Below, in pieces: positions 5,674 to 9,214 of a stretch of 9,214 nucleotides of DNA. The notes below the pieces were generated by a model that ran no database searches, had not been told where the DNA came from, and was given only the letters and a program-made list of their open reading frames with translations. Positions within the stretch are counted from its first letter, which is position 1. Each line of letters begins with the position of its first letter. A program made the position numbers and the translations under genes. The DNA is from Candidatus Curtissbacteria bacterium (GTDB lineage: Bacteria; Patescibacteriota; Microgenomatia; Curtissbacterales; GWA2-41-24). The stretch spans positions 1-9,214 of the forward strand of contig JACPKK010000042.1 in assembly GCA_016187105.1 (NCBI GenBank), given 5' to 3'.

Positions 5674-5702
5674 TTGACAGAAGTTCTAATGTTTGGTACT
5701 GT
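5674..5702 (+). promoter_or_regulatory. Promoter for the 22-residue-repeat protein
   Basis: A perfect -35 TTGACA (5674-5679), a 17-base spacer, and TACTGT (5697-5702, 3 of 6) as a weak -10. The start of transcription would fall at about 5709-5710, the A of the chosen ATG. The -35 is convincing; the -10 is not strong. Confidence 0.5.
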
Positions 5703-5709
5703 GTTAACA

Positions 5710-6270
5710 ATGTCAAATCTTGCTGATGATTTAACTAAATCCCTTTCTTCAATTGTTTCCGGTGCAGGTGATGTTGCCTCAACTGTCCAAAATGTAGCTA
5801 GGGCAAATATTGTCAAGCTTCTTCAGGGCGCAGGCGATGTAGCTACCACAGGACTTCGAACAGTTGATCAGGTTGTAGATGAAGGTTTGGAAACCATTTC
5901 TTCAACAGGGGCTTCCTTAACTGATGGAGCTACAGGTTTGGTAAGAGGTGTGGTTGATGGAGCAAAAGACACCGGAGTAAATGCCACAGAAGCAGCAGGA
6001 GAAGCTGCCTCACAGGCTGTTAAAACTGCTTCCAAAGTTGGTGGAGATGTAGGAGAAGTGGCTATATCATCTGTTGAAGGAGCAATTAAAGCAGCAGGTG
6101 ATATTGGTGAAGATTCAGGAGAACTTGCTAAAAGTGCTGTAATGGGAACTCTTAAAGCAGCAGGTGAGATTGGATCAGAAGCAGGTGGCATTGTCAGAAA
6201 AGCTCTTCTTAGTGCTGCTGCTTTGCCGCATGATATTATTGATGCTCTCCTCACCGGTAAAACTGAGTAA
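5710..6270 (+). CDS. Ala/Gly-rich helical protein with three 22-residue repeats
   Basis: Not recognised as a named family. It has 186 residues, is rich in Ala, Gly, Ser, Val and acidic residues, and has no Cys or Trp. Three tandem 22-residue units occupy about 99-120, 121-142 and 143-164. Their shared pattern is A-(V/I/L)-K-(T/A)-A-(S/G)-x-(V/I)-G, as in IKAAGDIGEDSGELAKS and LKAAGEIGSEAGGIVRK. Earlier, looser copies include GAGDVASTVQN and GAGDVATTGLR. An 11/22-residue rhythm is what LEA-like, apolipoprotein-like or phasin-like amphipathic helices show, so surface or lipid binding, or protection under stress, is possible but unproven. There is no signal peptide or membrane span. The ATG at 5710 is chosen because the in-frame TTG at 5674 is the -35 hexamer; ATG 5689 is an alternative. 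No Shine-Dalgarno. Confidence 0.75.
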   Translation: MSNLADDLTKSLSSIVSGAGDVASTVQNVARANIVKLLQGAGDVATTGLRTVDQVVDEGLETISSTGASLTDGATGLVRGVVDGAKDTGVNATEAAGEAASQAVKTASKVGGDVGEVAISSVEGAIKAAGDIGEDSGELAKSAVMGTLKAAGEIGSEAGGIVRKALLSAAALPHDIIDALLTGKTE

Positions 6271-6397
6271 TTTCAGCTTTCCTATTGACAAATAAAAATA
6301 AAGAGACTTACTTGCAGGTAACTTAAATTTCTAACAATTTTACTATAAGAAATTAATGGTGTCGATTAAAACTGCAATTTTACCTCAGTAAATATCT

Positions 6398-6416
6398 AGT
6401 ATGCATACTTATGCAT
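6398..6416. promoter_or_regulatory. Operator-like palindrome and phased repeat
   Basis: AGTATGCATACT (6398-6409) is a perfect 12-bp palindrome. TATGCAT occurs at 6400-6406 and again at 6410-6416, start to start 10 bases apart, about one DNA turn. This arrangement suits a dimeric DNA-binding protein. No regulator gene is present in the window. Confidence 0.35.
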
Positions 6417-6492
6417 TTTTTAGACCTAGACAGTAAATAAAATCAGCAGTTAGAGCGTTCTCATTGAATAAATGGTAAAATTCAGGCAGTCT

Positions 6493-6530
6493 GGCTAAGA
6501 TCACGTCAGGAGCTCATTAGCCTAAGGCTA
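6493..6530 (+). promoter_or_regulatory. Two mutually exclusive hairpins before the 102-residue gene
   Basis: TTAGCC (6517-6522) can pair with GGCTAA upstream (6493-6498, 6 bp, 18-base loop), or its TAGCC with GGCTA downstream (6526-6530, 5 bp, TAA triloop). The downstream stem ends directly against the Shine-Dalgarno GAGAGG (6531-6536). A switch in leader folding could therefore affect translation. The stems are short, so this is tentative. Confidence 0.35.
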
Positions 6531-6544
6531 GAGAGGTAAAAAGT

Positions 6545-6853
6545 ATGGTGGAACAAGTAGATACTCGCAACCAGGGGACATTCGTAACAAGGGGGATCTG
6601 GCCAGTGGAAGAAGCTGAAGCATTCCGGCAAATTGCGGAAGGATTTAATATCAGTGTAAAGGTTCTAGGAAAAGAAGGCGAAGGGTATACTCATATCGTC
6701 CGTAATAAAGTCACCGGGGAGGATAGACCTTCTCAAAAAGTGATTCCAGAAGGCAGCGTATACCTTCAGCTTGCTTGCGCACCTGGCCAAGATTTGGGGC
6801 CTTTTTACGAAAAGGCGCAGGAGATTCTTGGTAACTCCCGGCGTAAGGTGTGA
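6545..6853 (+). CDS. Unrecognised 102-residue protein
   Basis: I do not recognise a family. The predicted protein is soluble, with no signal peptide or membrane segment, and mixed in composition with a basic C-terminus (GNSRRKV). Segments such as VEEAEAFRQIAEGFNISVKVLG and GPFYEKAQEILGNS look helical, while EGSVYLQLACA looks like a strand, so a small alpha/beta fold is plausible. There is one Cys. The start is well supported: GAGAGG ends 8 bases before the ATG, the best Shine-Dalgarno in the middle part of the window. The stop codon TGA supplies the first bases of the extended -10 of the following lipoprotein gene. The antisense frame here is open for 120 codons but lacks any recognisable motif. 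Confidence 0.7.
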   Translation: MVEQVDTRNQGTFVTRGIWPVEEAEAFRQIAEGFNISVKVLGKEGEGYTHIVRNKVTGEDRPSQKVIPEGSVYLQLACAPGQDLGPFYEKAQEILGNSRRKV

Positions 6854-6859
6854 TAGAAT
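6851..6859 (+). promoter_or_regulatory. Extended -10 promoter for the cupredoxin lipoprotein
   Basis: TGATAGAAT: TG, one base, then TAGAAT (5 of 6), ending 7 bases before the ATG at 6867. TTGGTA (6828-6833) could be a -35, but the spacing to TAGAAT is 20, longer than usual. Transcription would start at or beside the ATG. The first three bases are also the stop codon of the upstream gene. Confidence 0.5.
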
Positions 6860-6866
6860 TAGCCTG

Positions 6867-7604
6867 ATGAGCGTGGTGAGGCTTTTTGTACTGGCAGTAA
6901 TTTTAACTTCAGTAATTCTACTTTCCGGCTGTACCAAAACTTCCAATAAACAAGCTGAAAACGGGACAGGGCAAGCCAGTAGTTTTAGTTTTGAAAATCC
7001 CAAAAAAAGCGCCCACTGGGAAAGCAATACTCCCGCGCACGGTTCTATTTTAGCCGGCGTGCCGATTAATGCTGTCCTTGATTTTAACTTTGATTTAGCT
7101 AAGCCTTCAGCAATATCCGTTGTCCACGAGGGGAAAGACTACGGCAGCGGGGAGACAATTATTGATGATAATAAACTGGCAATGAGGAGGTTTATTGATA
7201 AGAATGCGCCTGACGGTCTTTACACGGTTTCTTATCGCGCCTGCTGGCCGGACGGCAGCTGCCATGACGGTTATTTCCAGTTTGCCATTGACCGCCGCGG
7301 GGCGGAGGGTTTTTCTGATTTGCGCGGAAAAAGTGAAGTTAGCGTCAGCCTGGCGCAAATTGCATTCAGCCCGCAAAGAATACGCATCAGCCCCGGGACG
7401 CGGGTGACATGGACAAGTGACGATGACGTTACCCATTATGTAAACAGCGACTCCCATCCGGCCCATACATATTTCCCCGAACAAAATTCAGAAGCCCTTA
7501 AGAGGGGGGATTCATATTCTGTGGTATTTAAGACAGCCGGTATCTACCCTTACCACTGCAGTGCCCATGCTGATTCGATGTCGGGATTAATCATTGTCGA
7601 GTAA
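6867..7604 (+). CDS. Lipoprotein with CopC-like and cupredoxin (plastocyanin-like) domains
   Basis: A 245-residue exported protein. The signal peptide (residues 1-21, hydrophobic core LFVLAVILTSVILL) ends in the lipobox LLSG-Cys22, so the mature protein is lipid-anchored on the outer face of the membrane. Residues about 50-142 (HWESNTPAHGSILAGVPINAVLDFNFD ... DGLYTVSYRACWPDGSCHDGYFQFAID) fit the CopC/YobA-like beta-sandwich. Cys126 and Cys132 could form a disulfide. Residues about 157-245 are a cupredoxin with a type 1 copper ligand set: His190 (DDVTHYV), Cys231 and His234 (YHCSAH) and Met238. Copper binding and electron transfer or copper handling are inferred from the family. The ATG at 6867 places the signal peptide first; longer in-frame starts overlap the upstream gene. 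No Shine-Dalgarno; an extended -10 ends 7 bases upstream. Confidence 0.88.
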   Translation: MSVVRLFVLAVILTSVILLSGCTKTSNKQAENGTGQASSFSFENPKKSAHWESNTPAHGSILAGVPINAVLDFNFDLAKPSAISVVHEGKDYGSGETIIDDNKLAMRRFIDKNAPDGLYTVSYRACWPDGSCHDGYFQFAIDRRGAEGFSDLRGKSEVSVSLAQIAFSPQRIRISPGTRVTWTSDDDVTHYVNSDSHPAHTYFPEQNSEALKRGDSYSVVFKTAGIYPYHCSAHADSMSGLIIVE

Positions 7605-7610
7605 ACCCGT

Positions 7611-7639
7611 TTGAACCAAGAACTCCAAAAGGCTAAAAT
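7611..7639 (+). promoter_or_regulatory. Promoter for tRNA-Thr
   Basis: TTGAAC (7611-7616, 4 of 6), a 17-base spacer, and TAAAAT (7634-7639, 5 of 6). Transcription would start near 7646, about 10 bases before the mature tRNA. This is the best-formed two-part promoter in the window and may also serve the Ig-like gene and purD. Confidence 0.65.
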
Positions 7640-7656
7640 ACTAGACAGGCCGCCTT

Positions 7657-7728
7657 GCCGGAGTAGCTCAGTGGCAGAGCAACTGTTTCGTAAACAGTGG
7701 GCCGTGAGTTCGATTCTCACCTTCGGCT
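7657..7728 (+). tRNA. tRNA-Thr (anticodon CGT)
   Basis: A 72-base cloverleaf. Acceptor GCCGGAG/CTTCGGC (one G-T pair); D-arm GCTC AGTGGCA GAGC; anticodon stem ACTGT/ACAGT with loop TTCGTAA and CGT at 7689-7691; T-arm GTGAG TTCGATT CTCAC; discriminator T. CCA is not encoded (the next bases are CAA). It reads ACG codons. Confidence 0.96.
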
Positions 7729-7744
7729 CAAGAGCGGCAATAAA

Positions 7745-8464
7745 ATGAAAAGAAGCTCAAGACTCTATAGATTAAACCGGAAGGAAGAAAAAGCGGCCCT
7801 CCAAAAAGTCGTTTCCTTGTCTTTTATCAGCGTTTTGCTTTTGGTTTTTATATTTACACTGGGCATACCCCTACTTGGGAAATTTGCGGATTTTCTGGAC
7901 GTAGTCTTTAAAAACAAGAGCCAAGACCAAGTCACTAGCGACCAGTCCAGTCCGCGGGCACCGATACTTGATCCATTGCCGGAGGCGACAAACAGCGCCA
8001 GGCTTCCGCTTTCCGGCTTTTCGGCAACAGAGGGAATGGTCCTGATTTTTAATAACGACGAAAAAATCGGTGAAGCAAAATCTGAAGGCGGGGAATTCCG
8101 GTTTGACGATTTCATCTTGAGGGATGGTGACAATAACATTGCGGTAAAGGTTGTTAGCCAAAAAGGCAAGGAGAGCGATTTTTCGCCGGTGGCGCGGGTG
8201 GTGTTTTTACAGAAGGTACCAAGCCTTGAGGTCAGCGAGCCTAGCGAAGGGCAAACTTTTTCCGGCAATAACAGAATTAAAGTTTTGGGTAAAACGGATA
8301 AGGACGTGCAAGTTTGGGCCAACGGATTTTTGGCCAATACCAACGCAGACGGAGTTTTTGAAGTTTTTATTCCCCTAGCGACTGGGGAGAATAATATCGA
8401 AGTCAAGGCCACGGATTTGGCGGGGAATACAAAGACAGTGAAAAGAAAAGTCATATTTCAATAA
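7745..8464 (+). CDS. Membrane-anchored protein with two Ig-like beta-sandwich domains
   Basis: A 239-residue protein. A basic N-terminus (1-21, rich in Lys and Arg) precedes one membrane segment (about 22-45, VVSLSFISVLLLVFIFTLGIPLL), then a Ser/Pro/Asp-rich linker (about 57-83). Two similar beta domains follow, at about 84-157 and 158-239. Both carry the same late motif, DGDNNIAVKVV (127-137) and TGENNIEVKATDLAGNTKT (213-231), as in bacterial Ig-like repeats of surface proteins. It probably faces outward and binds or spaces another surface partner; no enzyme motif is present. The ATG at 7745 is used because earlier in-frame codons lie inside tRNA-Thr. Only a weak AGAG precedes it. The gene sits 16 bases after the tRNA and overlaps purD by one base. 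Confidence 0.87.
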   Translation: MKRSSRLYRLNRKEEKAALQKVVSLSFISVLLLVFIFTLGIPLLGKFADFLDVVFKNKSQDQVTSDQSSPRAPILDPLPEATNSARLPLSGFSATEGMVLIFNNDEKIGEAKSEGGEFRFDDFILRDGDNNIAVKVVSQKGKESDFSPVARVVFLQKVPSLEVSEPSEGQTFSGNNRIKVLGKTDKDVQVWANGFLANTNADGVFEVFIPLATGENNIEVKATDLAGNTKTVKRKVIFQ

Positions 8465-9214
8465 TGTTTTCCAACAGGGTTTTAATTGTCGGCTCGGGCG
8501 GCAGAGAACATGCTTTGGGCTGGAAAATTAAGGAGTCCCAGCAGGTTTCGAAGTTGTATTTTGCCCCGGGCAATGCCGGGACTGCACTGATTGGGGAAAA
8601 TATTGAGACCCGCGCCGACCAAATAAAAAAGCTCGTCCAGTTTGCCAAAGGCCATAAAGTTAGCCTTACGATTGTCGGGCCGGAAGTGCCGCTTGCGGCA
8701 GGGATTGTTGATGCTTTTGAAAAAGCCAATCTCCCAATTTTTGGGCCAACTAAAAAGGCGGCGCTTTTGGAAACTAATAAGGCTTGGGCAACGGCCTTTA
8801 TGAGGCGCCATAATATCCCCCACCCGCAGTCGTTAACTATCGACGGTTTTGACAAAGCATTGGACTGCGTAAAACGGCAAGGTCCGGATAAGACCGTTAT
8901 TAAAGCCACAGGGCTAGCCGCCGGAAAGGGAGTCTTTTTGCCCGAGTCTCTTGCGGAAGCAAAAGCCTGTCTTAAAAGAATTATGATTGATGAGGAATTT
9001 GGCCTATGTAAAGAGGTTTTGATCCAGGAAAGGATAAGAGGCAGGGAAATTTCACTTTTGGCATTTTGTGACGGCAAAACAATTGTACCGATGCTTCCCG
9101 CGCAAGACCATAAAAGAGTAAACGACGGCGACCGCGGCCCAAATACGGGAGGTATGGGAGCTTTTGCGCCGGCGCAGATGGATGCGAAACTACAAAAAGA
9201 GATTTTAGAAACAA
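8464..9214 (+). CDS. purD: Phosphoribosylamine-glycine ligase (GAR synthetase), 5' part
   Basis: The reading frame is open to the right window edge, giving 250 of the usual ~420 residues. The enzyme joins glycine to phosphoribosylamine using ATP, the second step of purine synthesis. Clear family motifs: VLIVGSGGREHAL (6-18), VGPEVPLAAGIVDAF (71-85), IFGPTKKAALLETNKAWATAFM (92-113), the ATP-grasp segment VIKATGLAAGKGVF (145-158), GREISLLAFCDG (193-204) and the signature PAQDHKRVNDGDRGPNTGGMGAF (212-234). The ATG at 8464 shares one base with the upstream stop codon (TAATG), so translation is probably coupled to the Ig-like gene, an odd partner for a purine enzyme. No separate Shine-Dalgarno. 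The missing C-terminal part is beyond the window, not a truncation. Confidence 0.97.
   Translation, partial: MFSNRVLIVGSGGREHALGWKIKESQQVSKLYFAPGNAGTALIGENIETRADQIKKLVQFAKGHKVSLTIVGPEVPLAAGIVDAFEKANLPIFGPTKKAALLETNKAWATAFMRRHNIPHPQSLTIDGFDKALDCVKRQGPDKTVIKATGLAAGKGVFLPESLAEAKACLKRIMIDEEFGLCKEVLIQERIRGREISLLAFCDGKTIVPMLPAQDHKRVNDGDRGPNTGGMGAFAPAQMDAKLQKEILET

Larger units (their letters stand above)
6271..6544. other. 274-base intergenic region with candidate control sites
   Basis: This AT-rich spacer has no convincing gene. It contains TTGACA at 6285-6290 with only a poor -10 (TTACTT) at the right distance, and TATAAG at 6344-6349 without a -35. A 12-bp palindrome with a phased direct repeat lies at 6398-6416, and a pair of competing hairpins near the next gene's start. 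The long spacing compared with the rest of the window suggests the 102-residue gene has its own regulation. Confidence 0.5.

Noticed and set aside
5674..5709. TTG start at 5674 extending the repeat protein by 12 residues
   Set aside because: The TTG is the first half of a perfect TTGACA -35 hexamer, no Shine-Dalgarno precedes it, and an ATG follows at 5710.
5868..6254. 128-codon antisense frame opposite the repeat protein
   Set aside because: A shadow frame of a low-complexity Ala/Gly-rich gene; composition explains it.
6356..6391. 11-codon frame MVSIKTAILPQ in the long spacer
   Set aside because: No Shine-Dalgarno and no promoter at a suitable distance; such short frames are expected by chance.
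7765..8454. 229-codon antisense frame opposite the Ig-like gene
   Set aside because: The plus strand has a clear membrane segment and two similar domains; the antisense product is Ser/Thr/Leu-rich with no motif.
8451..9077. 208-codon antisense frame opposite purD
   Set aside because: PurD motifs on the plus strand are unmistakable.

Overview
The window reads as a piece of a reduced bacterial genome, most likely Candidate Phyla Radiation (Patescibacteria, Microgenomates-like). This is inferred from gene content and style: tightly packed short genes, a PHP-type DNA polymerase X, a stand-alone GIY-YIG protein, small anchored LysM and Ig-fold proteins, few strong Shine-Dalgarno sites and many small hairpins. 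There is no rRNA gene or other marker to prove it. The standard code (TGA as stop) fits every gene.

Left part (1-3561, minus strand): a compact operon read right to left. It runs GIY-YIG nuclease-like protein, DNA polymerase X (4-base ATGA overlap), LemA (7-base gap), ribose-phosphate pyrophosphokinase prs (4-base gap), then the first 16 codons of what is probably pyrF. A hairpin between prs and the last gene holds that gene's Shine-Dalgarno sequence. Upstream of the operon lie two perfect 39-bp repeats 19 bp apart. One repeat contains the 3' end of a minus-strand tRNA-Asp(GTC).

Middle part (3736-6853, plus strand): a membrane-anchored double-LysM protein, tRNA-Gly(CCC), a hairpin-rich stretch, a nitrilase-superfamily amidohydrolase, an Ala/Gly-rich protein with three 22-residue repeats, a 274-base spacer with operator-like and switch-like repeats, and an unrecognised 102-residue protein.

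Right part (6867-9214, plus strand): a lipoprotein joining a CopC-like domain to a cupredoxin with a visible His-Cys-His-Met copper site, tRNA-Thr(CGT) with a well-spaced promoter, a membrane-anchored protein with two Ig-like domains, and the start of purD (TAATG overlap), cut by the window edge. Nucleotide metabolism therefore appears at both ends (prs/pyrF and purD), with cell-envelope proteins between.

The most notable pattern is regulatory. Three plus-strand genes (start codons 4826, 5710, 6867) have a -10-like element ending only 6-7 bases before the ATG and no Shine-Dalgarno, which suggests leaderless transcripts. The tRNA-Asp 3' repeat pair is the second item worth a close look. I see no convincing undescribed multi-gene system, CRISPR array or insertion sequence.
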